Shown: positions 14,881 to 22,445, counted from the first letter of the stretch. The stretch is DNA of 23,383 nucleotides from Acidimicrobiaceae bacterium (GCA_002724825.1 PBPU01000066.1:1802-25184); one strand, 5' to 3'. Numbers and translations are program-made. Notes: a model not told the origin generated them from the letters alone.

Positions 14881-16294
14881 TACAGAAAACTCTCCGCACC
14901 TTCCAATCGAAGATTTTCGAGAGTATGGATATCAGCTCGTTGATTGGCTAGCTGAATATTTCACTAATATCGAAAGTCAACGGATTCTTCCTGAAATTAG
15001 CCCGGGTGATATTCGTGCCATGCTTCCAGATGTGGCCCCAGAGCAAGCTGAAGATATGGGCCACATTATTGACGATCTTGATCGGGTCGTCATGCCGGGA
15101 ATGGCCCACTGGCAGCATCCTGGCTGGTTTGCGTTTTTTCCTTCTGGGGTTTCGCCTGTCTCTGTTCTAGGAGAGTTTGTAGCTGCAGGACTTGCTACTC
15201 AGGGAATGATGTGGTCGACGGCTCCATCGCCAACTGAAATCGAGAATACTGTCCTTGATTGGCTGGTGGATCTTCTCGGCCTTCCATCGACTTGGCGGAT
15301 TGATACTGGGCCAGGCGGGGGTGTCCTCCAAATGAGTGCTTCTGATTCAACACACCTTTCGCTAGCTGTTGCGAGGCATCACGCCGTGGAGGCCGGGCAC
15401 GCTACAGATTCTTTGGTGGCATATGGGTCCGAGCAAGCCCATTCCTCAATTGAGAAGGGGGCAAGAATCGCCGGCTACCGCCATATTCGCTCAATTCGAG
15501 TAGATGAATCTTTTGCTCTGGATGTCGATGCTTTGGAAAATCAGGTAGAAGCGGATTTAGCTTCTGGACTAGTTCCTACCTGGGTCTGTTCGGCGGTTGG
15601 GACTACTAGCACAACTGCTATGGACCCGATTCGTCCGATAGCTGCCGTCGCAAAGGACCATGGTATGTGGCACCATGCTGATGCAGCATACGCAGGTAGT
15701 GCCATGATCTGCCCTGAGTTCCGGAATCTTCAAGATGGAGTTGAACTTGTCGATAGCTATACGTTCAATCCGCATAAATGGCTATTGACAAATTTTGATT
15801 GTTCTGTTTTTTGGGCAGCAGATCGTTCAAAACTAATTGATGCGCTAAGTATTCTTCCTGCGTACTTGAAGAATGAATCATCGGGAGATCCGGCAGCTAT
15901 CGATTACCGAGATTGGCATGTTCCGCTCGGGCGGCGTTTCCGAGCTTTAAAATTGTGGTTTGTGATTCGGTCATACGGCGCTGAAAAATTACGTGACTTC
16001 GTGAGATCCCATGTCGATTGGGCGAAAGAGCTTGAAGATCGAATACAGGCAGACGGACGCTTTGAAGTGACCGCTCCACGTACTCTCGCTTTGGTGTGTT
16101 TCCGCCATGTTGGAGGAAATGATTTGACCAAATCTTTGGCTGATGCGGTCAATGCGAGTGGGACTGCGTACGTGACGCCTTCAATGATTGACGAAACGCA
16201 ATTTATTCGAGTTTCCGTCGGGTCAACCTGGACCGAACGACATCATGTTGACGCACTCTGGGAGTTAATCGATCTTCATGGGGCGCCAGTGTAA
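14873..16294 (+). CDS. PLP-dependent decarboxylase, aromatic-L-amino-acid decarboxylase (group II) family
   Basis: Pyridoxal-phosphate enzyme of the group II decarboxylase family, 473 residues. It has the family N-terminal segment MAHWQHPGWFAFFPSG, YGSEQAHSSIEKGARIAGY around 184-202, the PLP-contacting Asp270 in HHADAAYAGSAMICPEFR, and the Schiff-base lysine Lys302 in TFNPHKWLL. It likely decarboxylates an aromatic or related L-amino acid; the exact substrate is unknown. The usual small-residue phosphate loop (often GGSEAN or similar) reads SASDSTHLSL, a variation worth noting. The start ATG has a strong GGAGG about 7 nt upstream. It converges on the next gene with only 18 nt between stops, leaving no room for a separate terminator. 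Confidence 0.92.
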   Translation: MSDTENSPHLPIEDFREYGYQLVDWLAEYFTNIESQRILPEISPGDIRAMLPDVAPEQAEDMGHIIDDLDRVVMPGMAHWQHPGWFAFFPSGVSPVSVLGEFVAAGLATQGMMWSTAPSPTEIENTVLDWLVDLLGLPSTWRIDTGPGGGVLQMSASDSTHLSLAVARHHAVEAGHATDSLVAYGSEQAHSSIEKGARIAGYRHIRSIRVDESFALDVDALENQVEADLASGLVPTWVCSAVGTTSTTAMDPIRPIAAVAKDHGMWHHADAAYAGSAMICPEFRNLQDGVELVDSYTFNPHKWLLTNFDCSVFWAADRSKLIDALSILPAYLKNESSGDPAAIDYRDWHVPLGRRFRALKLWFVIRSYGAEKLRDFVRSHVDWAKELEDRIQADGRFEVTAPRTLALVCFRHVGGNDLTKSLADAVNASGTAYVTPSMIDETQFIRVSVGSTWTERHHVDALWELIDLHGAPV

Positions 16295-16312
16295 CGAGTT
16301 CTTTTTGACTTC

Positions 16313-17257
16313 TCAGCTCTGTAGTCCAGCGAATTCTGCGAAACTCTCCATCCGTTCAAGGAATGCCGCTCGAGTAGCACCAGAGTCTCTGCCTAAACCG
16401 CTAAGCATTATTGGAACATGTGTAACGCCGAGACCAGTTAATTGGTCGATGCGGATCGAATATGCTTTGGGGTCCCAGCTATCTGTGCCGAAATGTCCCG
16501 CATCCCAGGGGCCGATAGCGATACTGGGCTTTCCTGCTCTGCTACTTTGATTCCACTTCTCCATAAGAGAGTTGATGCGTTTCTCGAGAGATTCAAGGTC
16601 GGTAATTGGACTGGTTTTTACAAACTTGTCGACGCCTTTTGGCGTTGGCATTGGGATCCATCCTTCACCGAAGCGGACAACCCGGTCGATTGCGTTGGTT
16701 GAGTTTCCACCGACCCATATCGGGGGTGAATGCTGACCGGACTGTTTGGTTGGCTTTGGAAGGGCTACGACTTCCTTGGCTTTATACCTATCTCCCTCAA
16801 TTGATACAGGCTCTCCGGACCATACCTGTTGCATTACTTCAAGGTGGTTGTTTAGGGTTTCACCTCGAGTTTCGAAAGGAACACCGGCTGCTTCGAATTC
16901 TTCCTTAAGATATCCAGCGCCGACACCCAATAACAGCCGCCCGTTGGAGATGCTGTCAAGAGTTGCGATGGATTTTGCAGCGAGAAAAGGGTTTCGGTAG
17001 GCGACGATCAATAAATTGGTCAATATTTTTAACTCGTTCGTGGCTGTTGCAGCTGCTGCAAGGACGACCATTGGGTCAAGGGTATGATGTCCACCAGCTG
17101 ATATGAACGAAGCTGGAGGGATTGGGTGGTCTGTCACAAAAACTCCGTGGTACCCGAGGGTTTCGGCCTTTGACGCTATTTCACTGATGGCTTCCGCTGT
17201 ACCGAATTCTTCAATTAGCTGAACCTGATCTGTCGGTAAACCTAGTATGTATTTCAT
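16313..17257 (-). CDS. Luciferase-like (LLM class) F420-dependent oxidoreductase
   Basis: A 314-residue TIM-barrel flavin/F420 oxidoreductase of the bacterial luciferase-like superfamily. Visible features are GYHGVFVTDHPIPP near the N-terminus, ILTNLLIVAYRNPFLAAKSIATLDSISNGR, the glycine-rich LGVGAGYLKEEFEAAG, and PPIWVGG before the C-terminal helices. The form resembles the Rv2161c-type F420 subfamily common in Actinobacteria, so F420 is likelier than FMN, but this is inferred. The substrate is unknown. The ATG is preceded by GAGG at 6 nt. Upstream (17258-17321) only a weak AT-rich TAATAT is seen. The gene is convergent with the decarboxylase and downstream of the CMD-like gene. Confidence 0.9.
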   Translation of the reverse strand: MKYILGLPTDQVQLIEEFGTAEAISEIASKAETLGYHGVFVTDHPIPPASFISAGGHHTLDPMVVLAAAATATNELKILTNLLIVAYRNPFLAAKSIATLDSISNGRLLLGVGAGYLKEEFEAAGVPFETRGETLNNHLEVMQQVWSGEPVSIEGDRYKAKEVVALPKPTKQSGQHSPPIWVGGNSTNAIDRVVRFGEGWIPMPTPKGVDKFVKTSPITDLESLEKRINSLMEKWNQSSRAGKPSIAIGPWDAGHFGTDSWDPKAYSIRIDQLTGLGVTHVPIMLSGLGRDSGATRAAFLERMESFAEFAGLQS

Positions 17258-17321
17258 TGCAACCTCATAGTAGGTGCGTGCTTGTCTTCTGATCCTATAT
17301 TAAGGGCAGATCGGTCCCTAA

Positions 17322-17870
17322 TCAGGCTTCATCACATCCGGTGAGGAAATCATCTAGTGGAACTTCAAAGGTGCGTAAAGCCATCGAGACCAGCGTGTAC
17401 TGGCCTACTGCGAAAACTAGATCCATCATTTGTTGATCGTCCCAGTATGATTTAAGGGCCTTCCATGTGGTATCGCTAATCTTTTTTTCTTTAAATAGCT
17501 CGTCGGCTGCGTTGATAATGAGTGCATCAAGTGTGCCCCATTTAGCATCTGGGCCTTCTTTGATGCGTTCGATTTCTTCTTGGGTTAGGCCTGCTTCAGC
17601 TCCTATGAGTTCATGTTGCGCCCATTCATATTCTGATTGGCACAGCCACCCTGTTCGAAGAATAGCGATCTCACGTTCACGTGCTGGGATAGTGGATTTA
17701 AATAGGACATGGTTTGAGAAGACGAGCCATCGTCGTGCAAGGTCGGGATGCTGGGCCAAGGTAAGAAATATATTCCAGGGTCGTCCTGCTTCTAAGATCG
17801 GTTCAAGGACGTTTTGGGCTTCATCGTTAAGTGATGAAACGTCAAGTGGTGGAATTCTTGGCGAGCTCAT
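17322..17870 (-). CDS. Carboxymuconolactone decarboxylase-like (AhpD-fold) protein
   Basis: A 182-residue helical protein of the CMD/AhpD-like family. The core motif region reads IPAREREIAILRTGWLCQSEYEWAQHE: the conserved Arg-Glu segment, a single Cys, and the Glu-Tyr-Glu-Trp...His set. The second Cys of the AhpD CxxC pair is absent, so AhpD-type peroxidase reductant activity is unlikely. Similar proteins are common around catabolic genes in Actinobacteria, with unknown substrates. I chose ATG 17870 because GAAGGAG precedes it at good spacing. The frame stays open further upstream but lies over the CopC-like gene. The start overlaps the CopC-like stop by 4 nt (ATGA). Confidence 0.9.
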   Translation of the reverse strand: MSSPRIPPLDVSSLNDEAQNVLEPILEAGRPWNIFLTLAQHPDLARRWLVFSNHVLFKSTIPAREREIAILRTGWLCQSEYEWAQHELIGAEAGLTQEEIERIKEGPDAKWGTLDALIINAADELFKEKKISDTTWKALKSYWDDQQMMDLVFAVGQYTLVSMALRTFEVPLDDFLTGCDEA

Positions 17871-18355
17871 TCTTTCTCCTTCTTTGGGTTCTTTTTTAGT
17901 ACTGCTAAAACAGCAGCGATAGTGAAAATGCCGACGCCCAGAACTATCCATATAGCATCGTTACCTTTTGAGGCTAACAGTTCAAAACTATAGCCACCGT
18001 CGTTGAGGTCGCCGTCAAGGGAGGTGACTCTGTAGCGTACTACATATTGCCCTGGTTTAAGATCTGTTGGGACATCAGCTCGAAGGATGAAATCCGAAAC
18101 GAAAATTGTTTCACCAATGGGTATTTCTTTCCCATCGCGGATTGTCGTAAGCGTAATTTTTGCTTTACCGTCGTTGATCAATCCACTGGCAAAGGTGAGT
18201 TCTATTTCTTGGAGCCCTGACACACTCTTTCCTCGCTCTGGGGAAGAGTCCAGCAATGAAGTATGAGCAGAGAGCCTCTCTGCTCCCAGAAAAAGCAGCA
18301 TGAAGGATAGAGCCAGTGCGCTCAATGTCTTCCTGTTGGTGTTTTTGTCCATCAT
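17867..18355 (-). CDS. CopC-domain membrane-anchored protein
   Basis: An exported beta-sandwich protein of the CopC family, about 162 residues. A signal peptide (basic NRKT, hydrophobic SALALSFMLLFLGA) ends just before AHTSLLDSSPERG, so the mature protein would begin with the copper-binding His of the family. The CopC fold follows, with ELTFASGLI and GQYVVRYRVTSLDGD. A C-terminal membrane helix (AIWIVLGVGIFTIAAVLAVL) and a lysine tail come last. The second copper-ligand motif, usually DGH, reads DGD, so one His ligand is missing. ATG 18355 was chosen; TTG 18364 or ATG 18352 are also possible, and none has a clear ribosome site. It overlaps the CMD-like gene. Its role may be copper handling or simply a periplasmic domain of unknown use. 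Confidence 0.86.
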   Translation of the reverse strand: MMDKNTNRKTLSALALSFMLLFLGAERLSAHTSLLDSSPERGKSVSGLQEIELTFASGLINDGKAKITLTTIRDGKEIPIGETIFVSDFILRADVPTDLKPGQYVVRYRVTSLDGDLNDGGYSFELLASKGNDAIWIVLGVGIFTIAAVLAVLKKNPKKEKE

Positions 18356-18463
18356 CTGATTCAACCATACCTACGAAGCTGTTCCAACGAGACTCTTCTA
18401 ATTCGCAACATGACCCCTTTAAATTTTAGCGTTATGGAAGCTTTTGTCTGCCATGTCAGACAA

Positions 18464-18484
18464 TGTCATAGCCTGCTGTCATAG
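18464..18484 (+). repeat. Tandem TGTCATAG direct repeats upstream of the HTH gene
   Basis: Two perfect copies of TGTCATAG start 13 nt apart (18464 and 18477). The second overlaps the candidate -10 box (CATAGT, 18480-18485) that lies 6 nt before the ATG at 18492. A short direct repeat over a promoter next to a putative regulator suggests an autoregulatory operator, though 8-bp repeats can occur by chance. Confidence 0.3.
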
Positions 18485-18491
18485 TAACAAG

Positions 18492-18798
18492 ATGGAATCT
18501 GGTACTCGATCTCGTATTCTGTTCGCTCTCTCCGATGATAAGTGTGCGACTATTTTTGAAATTGCCGAACGTACTGGAGCTCCAGCGAGGGATGTTTTTA
18601 CCGTCTGTGTCGAATCGGGTTCGCAGCGGAAATGGGGGAAAAGTGATCGAGCCTAAGATCGACAACCTCCTTGATCAATTATTCAGAGCGAAGCAAAAGC
18701 AAGCTGTGCTTGATGTCTTGTATGAGGAGCTGCACTTGCGTCAACTGGCGGCTGAATTCAGAATACAAGCAGCGTTGGAGAAGGCAAGAGACCAGTAA
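18492..18798 (+). pseudogene. Small helix-turn-helix protein, apparently frameshifted
   Basis: Two overlapping frames together make one sensible protein of about 101 residues. The first frame (from ATG 18492) reads like a winged-helix DNA-binding start, TRSRILFALSDD...TIFEIAERTGAPARDV. It then turns into low-quality sequence and stops at 18656. The next frame continues from the same point as SNRVRSGNGGKVIEP and a charged helical C-terminus (LLDQLFRAKQKQAVLDVLYE), ending at TAA 18798. Dropping one T from the TTTTT run at 18595-18599 joins them. It may be a sequencing or assembly error, a recent mutation, or rarely a recoding site. The family is not identified beyond HTH-like. It is divergent from the CopC-like gene and just upstream of a luciferase-like oxidoreductase. 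Confidence 0.6.
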
Positions 18799-18820
18799 GT
18801 CAGGATTAGGGCACGCCGGC

Positions 18821-18826
18821 TACGTT
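18821..18826 (+). promoter_or_regulatory. Candidate -10 box for the luciferase-like gene at 18858
   Basis: TACGTT would place transcription start near 18832-18833. This leaves a short leader containing AGGA at 18846-18849, 8 nt before ATG 18858. Box and ribosome site together favour 18858 over the upstream in-frame GTG at 18831. No clear -35. Confidence 0.28.
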
Positions 18827-18857
18827 TAGTGTGTCTCTTGTAGCTAGGATGAACTAC

Positions 18858-19739
18858 ATGGAATATGTAGTGAACCTTATGGATGTCACTGTGAAACCCG
18901 GTGAATGGGCTCGTCAACGTGAAGATGAGGGTTGGCATGTTCTTTCAGTAGCTGATCATTTCTATACGGATCATCGTCCGTTCCCCCACGTGTGGGTCGC
19001 AATGACTGCTATAGCGTCAGCTACTAGCCGAGTGAAAGTTACTACGTCGTTCGTGAATAATCTATTGCGATCTCCGGTAGAGGTCGCTCAAGCCGCTCTT
19101 CTTTTACATAAGGTCTCTGATGGCCGATTTGAGCTTGGTTTGGGTGCTGGCTGGGCTGAGGGAGAAGTCGTCGATGCTGGAATGGAATACCCTATACCCC
19201 GCGATAGGGCTGGAATGTATATCGAGGCAGTTCAAATTGTTCGTTCTTTGCTGACAGAAGGTACCTGTTCCTTTAGCGGCAAGTACTACCAAGTGGATAC
19301 AAAAAATTTAGGTCCTCTTGGTGATAGCGCCCCGGTGTTAATAGGGTCAGTTGGTGGCCCGCGAACAGTTCGAGAAGTTACACCTTTCCTAGACAGGGTA
19401 GAGATCAAGGCTTCGAGCGCGTCTACCCGCGGTGGGAAACTAGACATGGGCATTTTGGCTGAGGTACCGGAGGATCACCTTTTGTCCATGATCGAAAAAG
19501 TGCGAAATGTTCGTCCGGATGTTGAATTAGGGATGTTTGTTCTCTGCAACGCTGGAACTGACGATTTCACCAAAGGCATCGAAGCAAAAATGGGCGATGG
19601 ACTTTACAGCCGATTTTTTGGGAGCCCTGAAAAGGTAGCTGATGGTTTGAGGTGGCTCGCTGAGCAGGGTATTTCTCGGGCTCAGCTTAGCCCTTTCGAC
19701 GACTCGAGTTTGGACCGGCTCGCCCCATTCCTTTTATAA
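18858..19739 (+). CDS. Luciferase-like (LLM class) F420-dependent oxidoreductase
   Basis: About 293 residues of the luciferase-like TIM-barrel superfamily. The N-terminal EYVVNLMDVTVKPGEWARQRE and VADHFYTDHRPFPHVWVAMTAIA are typical. They are followed by ARVKVTTSF-like SRVKVTTSFVNNLLRSP, the glycine-rich LGLGAGWAEGE and APVLIGSVGG. It is probably F420-dependent with an unknown substrate. I chose ATG 18858, which has AGGA 8 nt upstream; ATG 18849 and GTG 18831 are alternatives. It is transcribed toward the convergent lipoprotein gene with a 31-nt gap and no obvious terminator. It belongs to a different subtype from the two other luciferase-like proteins in this window. Confidence 0.88.
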   Translation: MEYVVNLMDVTVKPGEWARQREDEGWHVLSVADHFYTDHRPFPHVWVAMTAIASATSRVKVTTSFVNNLLRSPVEVAQAALLLHKVSDGRFELGLGAGWAEGEVVDAGMEYPIPRDRAGMYIEAVQIVRSLLTEGTCSFSGKYYQVDTKNLGPLGDSAPVLIGSVGGPRTVREVTPFLDRVEIKASSASTRGGKLDMGILAEVPEDHLLSMIEKVRNVRPDVELGMFVLCNAGTDDFTKGIEAKMGDGLYSRFFGSPEKVADGLRWLAEQGISRAQLSPFDDSSLDRLAPFLL

Positions 19740-19770
19740 GCTCAGTACCCTGAACGTGAGTGAAGTTGTA

Positions 19771-20454
19771 CTAGCCCATCATTTCTGGGTCGACACCACA
19801 CCCTATAAACACCTCAAATAGTTCTCCGAGGTCCTCCATGTTGGGTTCTTCGCCTTCTCCGAGCGATGCTAGTGATGTTAAGAGTGGTCCAGATAGTGCT
19901 TCGACAGCACATTCTGCAGCGCTTCGATCTATTCCCATGTCATCCATAAATATTTCGATTAACACTTGTGGGCAGTCCGCTATTAATCCAAGGAATATTG
20001 CACCTGCTTCTTCTGAATCTTCCTCGCTACTAATAATCACTCGCCATTCTGCTCTGGACATGTTTTCGGCGTAACATAAAGCGGCTTCCATAGAGACCTC
20101 TTCGCCCTCTTCCGCTGCTGCTTGCATTATTCCTTCTGCTATATCGGAAGCCGTGAAGCAGTCAAGTATGGAGTTGATCACTATGTCTTGACCTCCTTCG
20201 GGAAGGGTCTCTAGGTCGTCACCGATTGTTTCAAGAGTTATTCCATTCTTTTCGAGTTCTTCAGCTCCATAAGCAATGGCGTTCTCAGCAATACACGCAC
20301 TTTTACTTTTAGTAATGGCATCGGTTTCATCATCGTTGTTGATAGATGACTCAATAGCGTCAGCTAAGGCTTCGAGGCCATCATCAGAGTCACCGCCGCC
20401 GCACGCGGGTATAAGGAATAGGGACGCCAGTAGAGGTAAGAGTATTTTTTTCAT
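19771..20454 (-). CDS. Secreted lipoprotein with three cysteine pairs
   Basis: A 227-residue predicted lipoprotein. MKKILLPLLASLFLIPAC is a lipoprotein signal with lipobox IPAC (Cys18), followed by GGGDSDDG, a flexible acidic linker. The mature protein is strongly acidic and helical. It has six further cysteines that fall into three successive pairs: 54/99, 127/161 and 182/219. The first members lie in similar settings (CIAEN, CYAEN, CAVEA) and the second in DCF, DCP and GCG. This suggests three diverged helical repeats, each closed by a disulfide. The gene has its own promoter and a good ribosome site (GAAAGGA). Function is unknown. Similar acidic Cys-pair lipoproteins are, to my knowledge, frequent in uncultured Acidimicrobiia. 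Confidence 0.85.
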   Translation of the reverse strand: MKKILLPLLASLFLIPACGGGDSDDGLEALADAIESSINNDDETDAITKSKSACIAENAIAYGAEELEKNGITLETIGDDLETLPEGGQDIVINSILDCFTASDIAEGIMQAAAEEGEEVSMEAALCYAENMSRAEWRVIISSEEDSEEAGAIFLGLIADCPQVLIEIFMDDMGIDRSAAECAVEALSGPLLTSLASLGEGEEPNMEDLGELFEVFIGCGVDPEMMG

Positions 20455-20484
20455 TGCTTCCTTTCATGGAAACTGGACCACTTA

Positions 20485-20513
20485 TTTATAGTACTAGATA
20501 TTCCCGCTTTGAA
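20485..20513 (-). promoter_or_regulatory. Promoter of the lipoprotein gene
   Basis: Reading on the minus strand, TTCAAA (20513-20508) and TATAAA (20490-20485) are separated by exactly 17 nt. This is sigma-70-like and gives a leader of about 25 nt that holds GAAAGGA just before the ATG at 20454. Confidence 0.5.
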
Positions 20514-20533
20514 GGGGTAGGGCCTGAGAGTTA

Positions 20534-21511
20534 TTAAGCAATGTTCGGAAGTACTTGTTTTTCAATTAATTCTAGTGACGGCCATGCTAATTCTGGAGGG
20601 ACGCCACCGCATAGTGGTTGAAGGGATAGTCGGTGGTACTGACGGATGAGTGCAACTGCTTCTTCGGGGGTGACGATCCTGTATGGCCCGTCTTCATCTC
20701 GCAGTTCAGAAATTGTTGATGCTTGGCTAAGACTGGCAGAGTTGTTATCTTCTCCCATCCATTCTCTATATGAGGTTGCGTCGTGAAGCATATATGGCCC
20801 ATATTGGGCCCACCCTTGATCAAGGTTTTCTGTGACAAAGACGGTTGTGGGGGCTCCTTGTTCTGGGCCCATAGTCATACCAGGGGGGTTTCCTACCTTT
20901 TTCGCTTCTGTGTCGTAGAAGGCTGCCATTGCAGGGTCGGCTGTTTGTGGGAAGAACATCATCCCCAGTCGAGCTGCTCGTTCAGCAGCTGCTTTACTGC
21001 CGCCACCGTAGGCGATGATTGGGCCTCCCGGAGTGGCTGGTTTTGGAAGTACCTGAATTTTTCGCCCCTTCCATTCGAAAGGTTCGCCGGTAAGGGCGTT
21101 ACGTAGTGTGTGGATTCGTTCTTCGATCTCTTTGCCTCGTTGCTTCGAGTCAATGCCAAACATTTCGTATTCCTCTTCTCTGTATCCAAGGCCTATTGTG
21201 TATCCGATTCTTCCGCCGCTGAGGTGGTCTAGTACGGCGATATCTTCGGCGAGTTTTACCGGGTCGTACATGAGAAGTAGCAGCGCCCCTACGTTAAATG
21301 TAAGTGTTTCTGTTCGTGAGGCTGCAGCTGCGGCCATGATAATCGGGGATGGCAGATAGCCATCTGGGGAGCTGTGGTGTTCTGAGAACATTACGGTTGT
21401 GGCGTTGTTTCGTTCGCCCCATTGGCACATGTCTAATGCCGTGCTGTAGAGCTCCCGCATTGTTGCCGGGCTATCTGGTTTGAGGCGGAAGTCGAAGCGG
21501 AGGATGAGCAT
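20534..21511 (-). CDS. Luciferase-like (LLM class) flavin-dependent oxidoreductase
   Basis: A 325-residue luciferase-like TIM-barrel enzyme. Features are TVMFSEHHSSPDGYLPSP near residues 39-56, LLLLMYDPVKLAEDIAVLDHLSGGRIGYTIGLGYREEEYEMFG, and GGPIIAYGGGSKAAAERAARLG in the second half. The EHH motif and GLGYREEEYEMFG resemble alkanal-monooxygenase-like FMN/F420 proteins found in catabolic clusters. The substrate is unknown. It starts 7 nt after the amidohydrolase-like gene's stop, with no ribosome site of its own, so it is probably the last gene of the cluster led by the Rieske oxygenase. The lipoprotein promoter lies just downstream. Confidence 0.9.
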   Translation of the reverse strand: MLILRFDFRLKPDSPATMRELYSTALDMCQWGERNNATTVMFSEHHSSPDGYLPSPIIMAAAAASRTETLTFNVGALLLLMYDPVKLAEDIAVLDHLSGGRIGYTIGLGYREEEYEMFGIDSKQRGKEIEERIHTLRNALTGEPFEWKGRKIQVLPKPATPGGPIIAYGGGSKAAAERAARLGMMFFPQTADPAMAAFYDTEAKKVGNPPGMTMGPEQGAPTTVFVTENLDQGWAQYGPYMLHDATSYREWMGEDNNSASLSQASTISELRDEDGPYRIVTPEEAVALIRQYHRLSLQPLCGGVPPELAWPSLELIEKQVLPNIA

Positions 21512-21518
21512 AGGATTT

Positions 21519-22421
21519 TTATGACTCGAGTTTGAGGACTCTCATTGCATTCTCTCGTAAGAATTGTGGCCATACATGGTCTCGGAATGGTACGCCTGGG
21601 AGTTGTTCGAAGATTGTGTCGATATGGAGTCCCATCGGGAAGTATCCGGCATAAATAATCTTGTCGGCGCCTCTTGTATTGGCATAGTCGATGATCGCCG
21701 TTGGGTAGTACTTCGGAGCGAATGCCGATGTTGAATAGTGGAGGTTTGGCCATTTCAACATAAGTTTTACTGCCAAGTCTTCCCATGGTTCGCATCCATG
21801 TCGAGTGACAAAGCGCAGGTCAGGGAAATCGTACATGACGTCATCGATGAGTTTGACGTGTTGTGCTTGGTATGGGACGCGCGGTCCTGGTATTCCGGCG
21901 CAGCAGAATATTGGAATATCGAGCTCTACACATGTTGCGTAGAGCGCATACATTTTGGGGTCGTTGATGGGAACTTGCGGCACTCTCCCTGATGGAAAGG
22001 CTGAAATTGCCCGAATATACCCATCGGAGAAAAGTTTGCGGATTGTTTGGATGGAACCCATGACGTCGTTTGGGTCGGGTTCGTGACATCCAATGAAACG
22101 GCTGGGATGATTCTCTATGGCTTCTCGAGCTGCGGGGCGCTCGTCTCCGGGGCCTACTCCGACCATCGCTATTTGTATGTTGTGCTTATCCATATATGGG
22201 AGAAGCAGGTCAGCCCCTTGGGGAGGTTCAGGCTGTTCGGTGAAATTTCTGGCTTGGTCACTCCATGGGACATCCTTGAACATGTACTGGGCGGGAAAAT
22301 TGAACCCTTCGGTTTCTTTGTCTTTCATGCCAGTGAGGTTTGTGTAGTTCAATTTTGCAAGCTCACCGGCACGGGTTCCGATCATTGTTTCGACTACACG
22401 TACGTCTTTAGGGAAGCCCAT
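21519..22421 (-). CDS. Amidohydrolase-2-like protein without the usual metal ligands
   Basis: A 300-residue protein of the amidohydrolase/decarboxylase (amidohydrolase_2-like) fold. I recognise it from the conserved central and C-terminal segments (NHPSRFIG, DPNDVMGSIQTIRKL, ISAFPSG, YDFPDLRFVTRHG, FLRENAMRVLKL). The N-terminal Asp-x-His-x-His metal motif is replaced by VVETMIG at 9-15. The late Asp that normally follows in GTD/GSD is replaced by AGYFPMG (258-264). His208 in TRHGCEPW is kept. Similar proteins with TMIG and AGYFPMG are, from memory, a conserved actinobacterial group, so this is a family trait and not decay. AAGAGG precedes the ATG. It lies between the Rieske/70-aa pair and the luciferase-like gene. 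Confidence 0.85.
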   Translation of the reverse strand: MGFPKDVRVVETMIGTRAGELAKLNYTNLTGMKDKETEGFNFPAQYMFKDVPWSDQARNFTEQPEPPQGADLLLPYMDKHNIQIAMVGVGPGDERPAAREAIENHPSRFIGCHEPDPNDVMGSIQTIRKLFSDGYIRAISAFPSGRVPQVPINDPKMYALYATCVELDIPIFCCAGIPGPRVPYQAQHVKLIDDVMYDFPDLRFVTRHGCEPWEDLAVKLMLKWPNLHYSTSAFAPKYYPTAIIDYANTRGADKIIYAGYFPMGLHIDTIFEQLPGVPFRDHVWPQFLRENAMRVLKLES

Positions 22422-22445
22422 TCGCGCCTCTTAGAGTGACTTGTG

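Noticed and set aside
17871..17951. Longer N-terminus for the CMD-like protein
   Set aside because: The extra 27 residues overlap the CopC-like C-terminus, while an ideal GAAGGAG site precedes the ATG at 17870.
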